Positions 8,602-16,977 of a stretch of 64,000 nucleotides of DNA are shown here, in pieces. The notes under the pieces were generated by a model. The model was not told where the DNA came from, did no database searches, and worked only from the letters and a program-made list of their open reading frames with translations. The position numbers were made by a program, and so were the translations under genes. Positions within the stretch are counted from its first letter, which is position 1. Each line of letters starts with the position of its first letter. The DNA comes from Gordonia sp. ABSL11-1. GTDB taxonomy: Bacteria; Actinomycetota; Actinomycetes; Mycobacteriales; Mycobacteriaceae. Location of the stretch: assembly GCF_030315685.1 (NCBI RefSeq), contig NZ_JASXSI010000028.1, forward strand, positions 1 through 64,000, written 5' to 3'.

Positions 8602-9629
8602 CAGCGGGTTCCCTTCTCCGCGTAGTCGGCGATGGCGTCGATGTTGCTCTTGTCGATGAACGCCGGACCGGTCAGCGTGGGTAGACCACCACCGATCACA
8701 TTGCGGTTGTTGAGATACAGCCAGAGCGAGTCGATGGCGAGATAGCCCTGCAGGAACGGCTGCTGGTCCACCGCCCACTGCACCGAACCGTCCTTGATCG
8801 CGGTGACGAGCGCCGCGTTCGTGTCGAAGGTGGCGATCTTGGCGTCACTGCCCGCGTTGTCGGCGGACTTGACGGCGGTCAGCGCGATCGGCGCACCGAG
8901 GGTGATGATGTGATCGACGCTCGGATCCTCCTGTAACTTGGCCGCGATGGTCGACTGCACGCTCGGCATGTCGGTGCCGTTGACGTTGAGCGTCTCGACG
9001 ACCCCGCCCCCGGACATCCCGGCCTTGACACCGGCACAACGGGATTCGAGTGCGACGTTGCCCTGATCCTGGATCACGCAGACGACCTTCTTGGCACCCT
9101 CCTGCTTGAGTCGCTGGCCGGCCGCTTCGCCGGAGACCTGCTCGTCCTGTCCGAAGAAGGACTTGGCGCCCATCGCCTTCCACGCGTCGATACCGGCGTT
9201 GAACGCGACGACGGGAAGCCCGGCGTCGGTCGCCTTCGTGACGTTCGGGGCGAGAGCCTCCGGCTTGGCCAGGGTGACCGCCATGGCATCGACGTCACTG
9301 TCCAGCGCGTTCTGCACGAGGTTGGCCTGGTTGGGCGCCTCGAGTTCCGACGAGTACTTGAGATCGATGTTGTCCTTTGCCGCGGCGGTCTCCGCACCCT
9401 TGCGGATCAGATCCCAGAACGTGTCTCCGGGCGGACCGTGGGTGATCATCGCGACGGTGAACCGCGGGGTGTCGGCGGTCCCGGCGTTCATGCCGCCACC
9501 GCTCGAGTCGGGCTTGCCGCCCGTGCTCGAGCAGGCGGTCATCAGGGCCAGGATCGCGGCCGCGGTACCGGTGATGCGCACCAGTCGTCCTCGGCCAGAA
9601 CCTGTCTGCCGGGTGCGGGTGTTCGTCAT
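8601..9629 (-). CDS. Sugar ABC transporter substrate-binding lipoprotein (RbsB-like)
   Basis: A 342-residue periplasmic-binding-protein type 1 family member. A basic start, a hydrophobic segment and the lipobox LMTAC (Cys33) show a lipoprotein signal. The mature part has the fold landmarks of ribose-type binding proteins (FTVAMITHGPPGDTFWD, VDAMAVTLAKPEAL, GLPVVAFNAG, then a C-terminal QQPFLQGYLAID). It should bind a sugar or polyol outside the membrane and feed an ABC importer. No ATPase or permease gene lies in this operon, so the rest of the importer must be encoded elsewhere, or the protein serves as a sensor. It is coupled to the downstream isomerase gene. Confidence 0.88.
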   Translation of the reverse strand: MTNTRTRQTGSGRGRLVRITGTAAAILALMTACSSTGGKPDSSGGGMNAGTADTPRFTVAMITHGPPGDTFWDLIRKGAETAAAKDNIDLKYSSELEAPNQANLVQNALDSDVDAMAVTLAKPEALAPNVTKATDAGLPVVAFNAGIDAWKAMGAKSFFGQDEQVSGEAAGQRLKQEGAKKVVCVIQDQGNVALESRCAGVKAGMSGGGVVETLNVNGTDMPSVQSTIAAKLQEDPSVDHIITLGAPIALTAVKSADNAGSDAKIATFDTNAALVTAIKDGSVQWAVDQQPFLQGYLAIDSLWLYLNNRNVIGGGLPTLTGPAFIDKSNIDAIADYAEKGTR

Positions 9630-9656
9630 CGTTGACTCTTCTCGTGACGTCCGGCG

Positions 9657-10655
9657 TCAGCGCACCGGTGCGGAATTGGCAGATGTCAGACTCTCGGCGG
9701 CGACCCGCAGCCCGTCGAGTGCGTCGAACTCGACGTCTTCGTGTTCGATGTTGACCCACATCTCGGGGTCGACCTTCTCCAAGGCCTGCAGGAAACGGGT
9801 CCAGAAGTCGACGTCGTGACCGCGGCCGACGGCGACGAAGTCCCACGCGGAGTCCTCGGGCCACTTGTTGACCACGTGCTTGCCACCGAGCCCGGTCGGG
9901 TTCTGCGATGCCGGGATACGGGTGAACCGCTCATCGAGGACCCCGTAGATCTCACAATTCTTGTTGATACGGGTGTCCTTGGCAGCGGCATGAAACACCA
10001 ACGGACCCAACCACTCGATCGCCGCGACCGGGTCAATGCCCTGCCAGAACAGGTGCGACGGATCCATCTCGGCACCGACGTTGGTGGCGCCGGCCTTGTC
10101 GACGAGGCGCTTGAGCGTCGGCGGGTTGAACACCAGATTCTGCGGATGCATCTCGATGGCCACCTTCACCCCGTGCTCACGGGCCAGCGCATCGATCTCG
10201 GTCCAGAACGGCACCGCCACCTCATCCCACTGGTAATCCAACGAGTCCAGATAGCCCGAATCCCAGGTGTTCACATGCCAGGCCGGCCATTGCCCACCCG
10301 GATGCGCATGCGGCAACCCCGACATGGTCACCACCCGATCCACCCCGAGCAACCCGGCCACGCGGATCGCCTTGCGCAGATCCTCGGCATCCTCCGGACC
10401 GACCTCGGGATCCGGATGCAGCGGATTGCCGTTGCAGTTCAAACCCGCGATCGAGACACCGGTGCCGTCGAAGGTGGCCAGATACTCCTGCGGGGTCACC
10501 GCCCCCGACAACAGATCGTCGACCGGCAGATGCGGAGTCGGCAGGAACCCACCGGCATTGATCTCCGCACCCGTCAATCCCAGTGATCCGATGATCTCCA
10601 GAGCCTCACGCAACGGCTTGTCGTGCAGGATGGCGGTGTACACACCGAGCTTCAT
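9657..10655 (-). CDS. Sugar phosphate isomerase/epimerase
   Basis: A 332-residue TIM-barrel isomerase/epimerase, second gene of the operon. Likely metal ligands are Glu in VAIEMHPQN, Asp/His in GAEMDPSHLFW and Glu in NIEHEDVEF; HAAAKDTRINKNC is a common lid segment of this group. A ribosome site (GAAAGG) precedes the ATG. The first three quarters of the gene prefer GAT, CAT, GGG and GTG codons (for example around GVDRVVTMSGLPHAHPGG), whereas the last 75 codons and the neighbouring genes favour C-ending codons; this may mark a recombined segment. Substrate unknown, presumably a keto-polyol made by the dehydrogenase upstream. Confidence 0.87.
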   Translation of the reverse strand: MKLGVYTAILHDKPLREALEIIGSLGLTGAEINAGGFLPTPHLPVDDLLSGAVTPQEYLATFDGTGVSIAGLNCNGNPLHPDPEVGPEDAEDLRKAIRVAGLLGVDRVVTMSGLPHAHPGGQWPAWHVNTWDSGYLDSLDYQWDEVAVPFWTEIDALAREHGVKVAIEMHPQNLVFNPPTLKRLVDKAGATNVGAEMDPSHLFWQGIDPVAAIEWLGPLVFHAAAKDTRINKNCEIYGVLDERFTRIPASQNPTGLGGKHVVNKWPEDSAWDFVAVGRGHDVDFWTRFLQALEKVDPEMWVNIEHEDVEFDALDGLRVAAESLTSANSAPVR

Positions 10656-10696
10656 GATTCGTTGACCTTTCGAAAGTTGTGGAACGGTTGTGGTTC

Positions 10697-11878
10697 TCAG
10701 ATGACCTTGACGGTGGAACCGCCACCGAGGGCCGATTCGGTGATGGCGGCGACGGTGCGCATGCTGTGCACACCGGTGGCGAAGTCGGGCACGGGCGCAA
10801 GCCCGCCGTCGATCCCGGTCACCTGGTCGAGGAACGCCCGGGCCTGATAGGCGAAGAACTCGGCCTTGCCGTGGCCGACGCCGCCTGCGTCCATGGGGAG
10901 ACCGCCACGGATGTAGGGATGGTCGGGACCGATGATCACGCGACGTGGGCCCGCGAGCTCAGGGCGATCGCCGACCACGGAGATCTCGTATTCGCTGGCG
11001 CGAAAGAGCTGCCACGACGCCGATCCCCGCGAGCCGAAGAGCTCGAAGCCGAGTCCGTCCGGAAGCGCGTGCGCGACGCGTGAGGCGGAGAAGGTACCGA
11101 TGGCCCCGTTGGCGAAGGTGGCGGTGAAGGTGGCGACGTCTTCGTTCTCCACCGGTGCCATCTCTCCGGTCACCTCGGCCTTGGTGTGGCCGTAGGTGGT
11201 ACCCACCGGGACCGGACGCTCGGTGATGAGGGTGTGGAACGTGGCCCCGCTGACCTCGGTGATCGGACCGCACACGAACTCGGACAGATCGATCAGGTGG
11301 CTGCCGACGTCGGCAAGAGCGCCGGTTCCCGGTCCGCCGCGGTAGCGCCAGGTGATCGGTGACGACGGGTCGAGACCGTAGTCGCACCAGTAGTGGCCGT
11401 TGAAATGCACCAGGTCGCCGACGGTGCCGGCGGCCAGCTCGCGCCGGATCTGCTCGACGGCGGGCGAGCGCCGGTAGGTGTAGCCGACGCCCGCCACGCC
11501 CTCGGAGCGTTCCGCGGCGACGAGCATCGCCTCGGCATCGTCGGCCGAGCCCGCGAGGGGCTTCTCGCAGAGGACGTGTTTTCCGGCGGCCAGCAGACCC
11601 TCGACCATCTCGCGATGCAGGTGATTGGCGACGACGACGCTGACCACGTCGATGTCCGACGCCTCGGCGATCGCCGTCCAGTCGTACTCGGCGCGCTCGT
11701 ATCCGTAGCGCTTGGCGGTGTCGTCGGCGACGGCCCGGTTCGCGTCGGCGATCGCGACGAGTCGGACCCCGGGGCGATCGGTTCCGAACAGGGTGCTCGC
11801 CATCCGGTAGCCCGCGGCGTGTGCGCGGCCTGCCATTCCGCCGCCGATGACGGCGACTCCGATGGTTTTCTCGGTCAC
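10697..11878 (-). CDS. Gfo/Idh/MocA-family NAD(P) oxidoreductase
   Basis: A 393-residue sugar or inositol dehydrogenase-like enzyme, first gene of the leftward operon. The Rossmann motif VAVIGGGMAGRAHAAGY is at residues about 7-23 and the family signature LCEKPLAGS (catalytic Lys in EKP) at about 100-108, followed by the GVGYTYRRSPAVEQIRREL segment. The start is a GTG at 11878 with AAGGAG eight bases upstream. Enzymes of this family oxidise a ring hydroxyl of inositols, glucosides or amino sugars. Together with two isomerases/epimerases and a binding protein it suggests a polyol pathway under the divergent LacI protein. Confidence 0.88.
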   Translation of the reverse strand: MTEKTIGVAVIGGGMAGRAHAAGYRMASTLFGTDRPGVRLVAIADANRAVADDTAKRYGYERAEYDWTAIAEASDIDVVSVVVANHLHREMVEGLLAAGKHVLCEKPLAGSADDAEAMLVAAERSEGVAGVGYTYRRSPAVEQIRRELAAGTVGDLVHFNGHYWCDYGLDPSSPITWRYRGGPGTGALADVGSHLIDLSEFVCGPITEVSGATFHTLITERPVPVGTTYGHTKAEVTGEMAPVENEDVATFTATFANGAIGTFSASRVAHALPDGLGFELFGSRGSASWQLFRASEYEISVVGDRPELAGPRRVIIGPDHPYIRGGLPMDAGGVGHGKAEFFAYQARAFLDQVTGIDGGLAPVPDFATGVHSMRTVAAITESALGGGSTVKVI

Positions 11879-11947
11879 TGGGCCAGCTCCTTCGTGCTGA
11901 TGTCCGGTCTGGTTCCGGCGTGGTGGGCGTCTCAACTTGTCCGGTCT

Positions 11948-11963
11948 ACTAAACCGGTCTAGT
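11948..11963. promoter_or_regulatory. LacI-type operator in the divergent promoter region
   Basis: ACTAAACCGGTCTAGT is a near-perfect palindrome (one mismatched pair) centred on CG, the form usual for LacI/GalR repressors (AA-CCGG-TT core). It lies 70 bases upstream of the leftward operon and 80 bases before lacI, so one site could control both. Binding is inferred. Confidence 0.65.
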
Positions 11964-12043
11964 TCCGGTACTATGAACCCGGTCACACGGGTCTGTCAAG
12001 CCCCACGGGTGACGGCCGTCGTGCGAGAAAGGGATCGGAGTTG

Positions 12044-13045
12044 ATGAACGGGTCGAGTCGTCCGACGATGCAGGACGTCGCGGAGCGGGTGGGGGTGTCG
12101 AAGGCGACGGTCTCGTTGGTCTTCCGCAAGGCGCCCGGAGTGGGGGACAAGACCCGCGAGGAGGTGCTGAAGGCGGCCGAGGAACTCGGCTACCGGATGA
12201 ACCGCGCCGCCGCGCTGATGACGGCGCGTCGATCACATCTCATCGGCGTGGTCGCGCAGATCAGCAACAGCTTTCACGCCGAGATCGTCGAGAGTATCGT
12301 CGCCGCAGCCGATGTGGCTGGTTACGAGGTGGTCCTCGGCGCCGTCACGCCCACTCACGACGAGACGCGGGTCATCGAGACCCTGATCGATTTCCGTTGC
12401 GAGGGAATGCTGCTCGTCGGTCCGGAGCTGGATTCCGGGGTGATCTCCCGGCTCGGTGACCGGCTGCCGACCGTCGTCATCGGGCGTCGTGTCGGCGCGG
12501 CGTCGGTCGATGTGATCCGTACCGACGACGGCAAGGGGATCGCGGGGGTCGTCGACCATCTGTTCGGCCTCGGCCATCGACGGATCGTGCACGTCGCGGC
12601 CGGGCCGGGCGTGATCGCCAAGGACCGTCGCGCAGGGTTCGTGGCCGCCATGCGACGACACGACCTGCCGACTGAGCCCGCCGTCGTCGACGCCGGCGAT
12701 TTCACCGAGGAAGCGGGCATGGCGGCTGCCCGCCGAATACTGCGAGGTGATTCGCCGACCGCGGTGGTGTGCGCGAACGATCGCCTCGCCGTCGGCGTGC
12801 TCGACGTGCTGCGCCGCGCCGGCGTCGACGTGCCGGGCGACGTGTCGATCACCGGTTACGACGACAGTGTCCTGGCGCGCCTGTCGAACGTGGATCTCAC
12901 CACGGTCAGTCAGCAACCCAAGGCGCAGGCCGAGCAGGCGATCGAGGCGGTCGTCGGGCGGCTCGACGGTCAACGGACCGTCCGCGTCTCCTCCACCCTG
13001 ATCCCCGACCTGGTGGTGCGGGCGACGACCGCCCCCGCGCGCTGA
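12044..13045 (+). CDS. LacI/GalR-family transcriptional regulator
   Basis: A 333-residue repressor-type regulator. The N-terminal helix-turn-helix TMQDVAERVGVSKATVSLVF and the hinge helix region (NRAAALMTARRSHLIGVV) are typical, followed by a type 1 periplasmic-binding-like effector domain ending in PGDVSITGYDDS and the dimer segment. It is divergent from the polyol operon and an operator lies between them, so it probably represses that operon until a sugar or polyol binds. ATG at 12044 is used; a TTG three bases earlier is in frame and GGGATCGGAG precedes both. Confidence 0.92.
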   Translation: MNGSSRPTMQDVAERVGVSKATVSLVFRKAPGVGDKTREEVLKAAEELGYRMNRAAALMTARRSHLIGVVAQISNSFHAEIVESIVAAADVAGYEVVLGAVTPTHDETRVIETLIDFRCEGMLLVGPELDSGVISRLGDRLPTVVIGRRVGAASVDVIRTDDGKGIAGVVDHLFGLGHRRIVHVAAGPGVIAKDRRAGFVAAMRRHDLPTEPAVVDAGDFTEEAGMAAARRILRGDSPTAVVCANDRLAVGVLDVLRRAGVDVPGDVSITGYDDSVLARLSNVDLTTVSQQPKAQAEQAIEAVVGRLDGQRTVRVSSTLIPDLVVRATTAPAR

Positions 13046-13072
13046 CCCTCGACTCCTCCCTCTGCCCCTCTG

Positions 13073-13110
13073 CGGGCAGGGGCAGGCAGGGGCAGGCAGG
13101 GGCGGGGCGG
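13073..13110. repeat. Short GC-rich tandem repeat (GGGGCAGGCA units)
   Basis: Downstream of lacI the decamer GGGGCAGGCA is repeated about three times, preceded by the partly complementary CTGCCCCTCTGCGGGCAGGGGCAG, which can form a hairpin. It may act as the lacI terminator. No coding function. Confidence 0.5.
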
Positions 13111-13127
13111 AACCGGAGCGGGGTTGC

Positions 13128-13936
13128 GTGCGTCGAAGGAGGGTGAACATCTCTCCACAGCTCCGACGGTTCGCCCTGGATCGGGACGGTGTGCTCACGT
13201 CGCCGGATGCCTCAGCACACGGTCTGGACAACTCCGCGGTCCGACGACTCGTGAGCTCGGGCGTCTGGGTGCGGGAGGCGCATGGGATCTATCGCCTCGC
13301 CGATCATCCGCTCTCCGACTGCGCCCGTATTCGGATAGCGGTTCTGCGGGTGGGTGACACCGCCATCCTGAGCGCGCTTGCTGCGGCGTACTGGCACGGA
13401 ATAGTCGACACACCGCCGCCGGTCATCGCTGTCACGGCGACACCGGGCGGTCATGTGAAGCGGGTGCCGGGTGTCCGTGTCGTACGCCGCTCGCTCGACG
13501 CCGCCGACGTCGTCGACCGCTCTCACCTCCGTGTGACGGCTCTGCCGCTGTCGGTTCTCGAGGGCGCCGTCGAGCGTGACGTGGCCGTGCTCGACCGTGC
13601 GCTGCTGCTGCGTCGGGTGTCGGAGAAGCAGCTGCACGCTGCGTACCGAAGGCGACGGGGAACGATCGGCGCGACCGCGATGGGGAAGCTGCTCGACGGC
13701 ATCGGATCCGGTGCGCGGTCGGCTGCGGAGAGGCTGACGGTCCGGCTGTTCCATGACGCCGGGATCACATGTTGGGTCGCCGGTCATCCCTGCGGGAGAT
13801 ACGCCATTGACTTCGCATTCGTCCGAGAGCGCGTGGCCGTGGAGATTGACGGCATGACCTATCACCGTGGGGCCCAAGAGTTCCAGCACGACCGAACTCG
13901 CCGCAATGACCTGATCGCGGCCGGGTGGACCGTGGG
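13128..13936 (+). pseudogene. AbiEi/DUF559-type protein gene, 3' end lost
   Basis: The reading frame encodes a winged-helix N-terminus (LDNSAVRRLVSSGVWVREAHGIYRL), a middle domain and the start of the DUF559 (Vsr-like endonuclease fold) domain up to DRTRRNDLIAAGWTV. In intact members this continues with an LRF-x-W segment and about 20 more residues. Here the frame instead runs into sequence that is antisense to other genes, with no stop for over 1 kb, so the 3' end appears deleted or replaced near 13935. Such proteins are common in Gordonia and relatives; their function is unsettled. Start is GTG at 13128, with another GTG at 13143. Confidence 0.6.
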
Positions 13937-14266
13937 TCAGGGTGAGCAGGACGGATCGGCCGACGACGGGCGTAGGTGGGTGTGGGCGAGTGGATCGTGG
14001 TGGGCGTCGACGACCAGATTCCGCATCACCCGCGCGGTGAACGCGGACGGCGCGAGGTACCGACCGCCTGCACACGCCGTCGGTGACGGATTCGTCTGCA
14101 CGACAGGCATGATGTCGGCCGAACGCTCACCGTCGTCGACACCCGTGATGATCCACGGGGAGCAGCCGACGACGGCCACCGCGATCACTCCGACCAGCAC
14201 CACCGGACCCGACCGGACCCGGTGCGCGGGCGTTCGCGCGGGTAGGAGCGGGGCGTCGACGGTCAT
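13937..14266 (-). CDS. Hypothetical small protein with one hydrophobic segment
   Basis: A 109-residue frame starting MTVDAPLLPARTPAHRVRSG, followed by a hydrophobic stretch (VVLVGVIAVAVVGC) that could be a signal anchor or a lipoprotein signal with Cys35. The rest (SPWIITGVDDGERSADIMPVV...) matches no family I recognise. Its last 35 codons lie just past the break in the DUF559 frame on the other strand, so it too may be truncated. No convincing ribosome site. Could be a relic or not a gene. Confidence 0.35.
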   Translation of the reverse strand: MTVDAPLLPARTPAHRVRSGPVVLVGVIAVAVVGCSPWIITGVDDGERSADIMPVVQTNPSPTACAGGRYLAPSAFTARVMRNLVVDAHHDPLAHTHLRPSSADPSCSP

Positions 14267-14354
14267 GTCCGAACGCTGGGCCGACGACGTGCCGCGGCCA
14301 CGCGTAGCAGGCACCCGAGTCCGGGGAACTCGGGCACTCGCCGGTCGGTGTGCG

Positions 14355-16046
14355 CTACTCGACGGCGGAGAGATCACGCACGGCCACGCCGCGTGCTCCC
14401 GCTGCCTGATGCCGAGCCGTCCCGTCGCCGACGATGCTGTCGCCGACGATCTCCTCGACGAGGTCGGTGGATACCTGCTCCTGTGCACGGCGCTGCTCCT
14501 CGCCGCTGAGCGTGTTCAATGCGATCTCCTTGATGAACAGGATGGCGACCAGGCTCAGCGCGGCCATCACACCGGCGACCAGGAAGATCCGGGCGGTGCC
14601 GTCTCCGTAGGCGCCACGGACGATGTCGGCGATCGGGCCGGGCAACTCGTTCAGGTTCGCCAGCCCAGCACTCGATCCGCCGGTCTGGGCGGCCCCGATC
14701 CCCATCGCGGACAAGCCCTTCGCGATCAGGTCGGTGACGTGATTGCTGAGAACCGCGCCGAGCACGGAGACGCCGGCGGCACCACCGAGCGACCGGAAGA
14801 ACGCGACCGTCGACGTCGCGGCCCCGAGGTCGTCGGGGCCCACGTTGTTCTGCACCGCGAGGACGAGGTTCTGCATGGTCATACCCATGCCGACGCCGAG
14901 GATGAACAGGAATCCGCCGAGCAGCACCATGTCGGTGTGCGCGTCGATCGTCGAGAGCAGTCCGAAACCGAGCGTCATCATCGCCGCACCGACGACGAGG
15001 TAGATCTTCCACCGGCCGAACCGCGTGATGAGCGCTCCCGACACCCCGGCCGACAACATCGAACCGATCACCATCGGCAGCGTCAGGAGGCCGGCTGCGG
15101 TCGGTGAGTACCCTCGTGCGATCTGGAAGTACTGACCGAGGAACACGGCACCGCCGAACAGCGCGACGCCGACGGCGATGCTCGCGAGGGTGGCCAGCGT
15201 GGTCGTGCGGTCGCGGAACAGGTACAGCGGGATGATCGGATCCTTGACCTTGGTCTCGGCGAACACGGCGGCGGCCAGCAGCACCACACCCAGCGCGACC
15301 AGACCGAAGGACATCCCGGACACCCACTCGAAACTCTTGCCTGCCAAGGTGACCCAGATCAGCAGGGTGCTGACACCGCCGGCGATGAGCAGCGCACCGA
15401 CGTAGTCGATGCTGACGTTCTTCCGGATCACCGGCAGGTTCAGCGTGCGCTGGATGACCAGCAGGGCGATGACGGCGAGCGGCACGCAGACGTAGAAGGT
15501 CCAGCGCCAGCCGAGCCAGCTGGTGTCGACGATGACGCCGCCGATCAGCGGGCCGGCGACGGTGGCGATCGACATCACCGCAGCGATCGGGCCCTGATAG
15601 CGGCCGCGTTCGCGCGGGCTGAACATCGACGCGATGACGATGACGACGAGAGCCTGCAATCCGCCGAGCCCGAGTCCCTGGATCGCGCGGAACCCGATCA
15701 GCATGCCGACCGATTGGGACAACCCGGCCAGGATCGATCCCAGTGTGAACAGGGTCAGCGACATCTGGACCAGCAGCTTCTTGCTCATCAGATCTGACAA
15801 TTTGCCCCAGATGGGGGTGGTCGCCGTCGAGGCGAGCAGGGTCGCGGTGACCACCCAGGTGTACTGATCCTGGGTGCCGTGCAGATCGGTGATGATCACC
15901 GGCAGCGCATTGGACACGATCGTCGACGACAGGAACGCGACGAACATCCCGAGCAGCAACCCGACGAGCGCTTCCAGGCGTTGACGGTGCGTCATCGGTG
16001 AGTCCGGGGCCGGCGCCGAGACGGGCGGGACAGCGGTCGTACTCAT
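14355..16046 (-). CDS. MFS multidrug exporter, DHA2 (EmrB/QacA) family
   Basis: A 563-residue membrane protein with 14 predicted transmembrane segments, the size of DHA2 drug:proton antiporters. Family landmarks are the first-helix ...TIVSNALPVIITDL region, WVVTATLLASTATTPIWGKLSDLMSKK (motif A), a GFRAIQGLGLGGLQALVVIVIASMFSPRERGRYQG segment (motif B-like) and GPLIGGVIVDTSWLGWRWTFYVCVP (motif C). It should export hydrophobic or cationic compounds. GAGGAGG lies seven bases before the ATG. A MarR regulator gene sits just upstream on the same strand with a 200-base gap containing operator-like repeats, the usual layout for an inducible efflux pump. Confidence 0.92.
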   Translation of the reverse strand: MSTTAVPPVSAPAPDSPMTHRQRLEALVGLLLGMFVAFLSSTIVSNALPVIITDLHGTQDQYTWVVTATLLASTATTPIWGKLSDLMSKKLLVQMSLTLFTLGSILAGLSQSVGMLIGFRAIQGLGLGGLQALVVIVIASMFSPRERGRYQGPIAAVMSIATVAGPLIGGVIVDTSWLGWRWTFYVCVPLAVIALLVIQRTLNLPVIRKNVSIDYVGALLIAGGVSTLLIWVTLAGKSFEWVSGMSFGLVALGVVLLAAAVFAETKVKDPIIPLYLFRDRTTTLATLASIAVGVALFGGAVFLGQYFQIARGYSPTAAGLLTLPMVIGSMLSAGVSGALITRFGRWKIYLVVGAAMMTLGFGLLSTIDAHTDMVLLGGFLFILGVGMGMTMQNLVLAVQNNVGPDDLGAATSTVAFFRSLGGAAGVSVLGAVLSNHVTDLIAKGLSAMGIGAAQTGGSSAGLANLNELPGPIADIVRGAYGDGTARIFLVAGVMAALSLVAILFIKEIALNTLSGEEQRRAQEQVSTDLVEEIVGDSIVGDGTARHQAAGARGVAVRDLSAVE

Positions 16047-16163
16047 GCGGAAACCTCCTCAGGTCATGGCGGGACCCGCGCGGACATCGCCGCGAGGGTG
16101 GGTGGGCACGGGTCACAGTGCGTGCCGGATGTCGTACAGCGCCGTAGGCGGGCACGAACCTAA

Positions 16164-16213
16164 TAGTTGATGTGTGCAACCATACGGTCAGATAGGTGCA
16201 ACTCGCAACTATC
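16164..16213. promoter_or_regulatory. Operator-like repeats upstream of the MFS exporter
   Basis: Two similar elements lie upstream of the exporter gene: TAGTTGATGTGTGCAAC (16164-16180) and GGTGCAACTCGCAACTATC (16195-16213). Both contain GTTG/CAAC half-sites and share TGCAAC. The spacing and A/T content fit a promoter controlled by the adjacent MarR protein. Inferred only. Confidence 0.4.
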
Positions 16214-16245
16214 TCGGAGTATTCCCCCGCGGCAAACCGATCTGA

Positions 16246-16677
16246 TCAGCGGGTGCTCTCGGAGAGGCGTCGCAGCAACTGGGCGAGTTGGCGCACGTCG
16301 GCCGGGTCCCACCGTGACAACCGCTCGCGCCACTCGCTCAGTGCGGTCGCGTTGACCTCTTCGAGTCGCCGCCGGCCGCTGTCGGTGAGTGCGACGAGCC
16401 GTGCGCGGGCGTCGTCGGGATCCGGATGCCGCTCGACGAGTTCGAGGCGTACGACGGAGTCGATCTGCCGGGTCAGCGTCGACTTCTCCAGCCCCAATTC
16501 GGTCAGGAGGTCGGACATGGGCATCGCATCACGACGGGCGAGCAGTACGAGCAGGGGATAACAGGTGGGATCGAGTCGGGGGTCGATGATGCGGACGCGG
16601 TCTCGGATCTGGATGCGGCCGCGGCGCCAGATGTCGACGAGTTCGGTCTCCAGATCGGTGATCGGATCCGAGCCCAT
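16246..16677 (-). CDS. MarR-family transcriptional regulator
   Basis: A 143-residue winged-helix regulator. The recognition region PMSDLLTELGLEKSTLTRQIDSVVRLELVERHPDPDDARARLVALTDSGRRRLEE is diagnostic for MarR, including the wing DxRxxxxxLT pattern. It lies directly upstream of the drug exporter and probably represses it. The ATG at 16677 is chosen for the AAGGGAGG eight bases upstream; an ATG at 16698 would add seven residues. Confidence 0.9.
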   Translation of the reverse strand: MGSDPITDLETELVDIWRRGRIQIRDRVRIIDPRLDPTCYPLLVLLARRDAMPMSDLLTELGLEKSTLTRQIDSVVRLELVERHPDPDDARARLVALTDSGRRRLEEVNATALSEWRERLSRWDPADVRQLAQLLRRLSESTR

Positions 16678-16977
16678 CGTCGTAGCCTCCCTTCGCATCA
16701 ACACCCGCCGCCTCGACACCCGCCGCCTCGACACCCCGTGCCGGGCCCGCGGTTCCCGAGCTGTCGGCGTCCTCGACCCGTCGGCCGATCAGTCCGGGGA
16801 CAGCGTACCGAGGTGTGTGCCCGACGGCCGCGTGCTCTCCTCGAGGTGTCCGGCGAGGCGGCGTCGCCGGGCCGCGGAACAGCGGCGGAGCGTCGCGCGT
16901 TGCACCTGCCGTGTTGTCGGCGGGCCGTCCGTCGGCGAGGGGACTGCCGGTACGGCCGGCGGGAAGGACTGCCCGCG

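Noticed and set aside
13073-13110. Possible CRISPR array (repeats here and at 43116-43165)
   Set aside because: Units are 8-10 bases with no spacers and no cas genes; these are simple tandem repeats.
13128-13936. Anti-phage defence role for the DUF559/AbiEi-type genes (also 42278-42898)
   Set aside because: AbiEi needs an AbiEii nucleotidyltransferase partner and none is present; both copies also look truncated.
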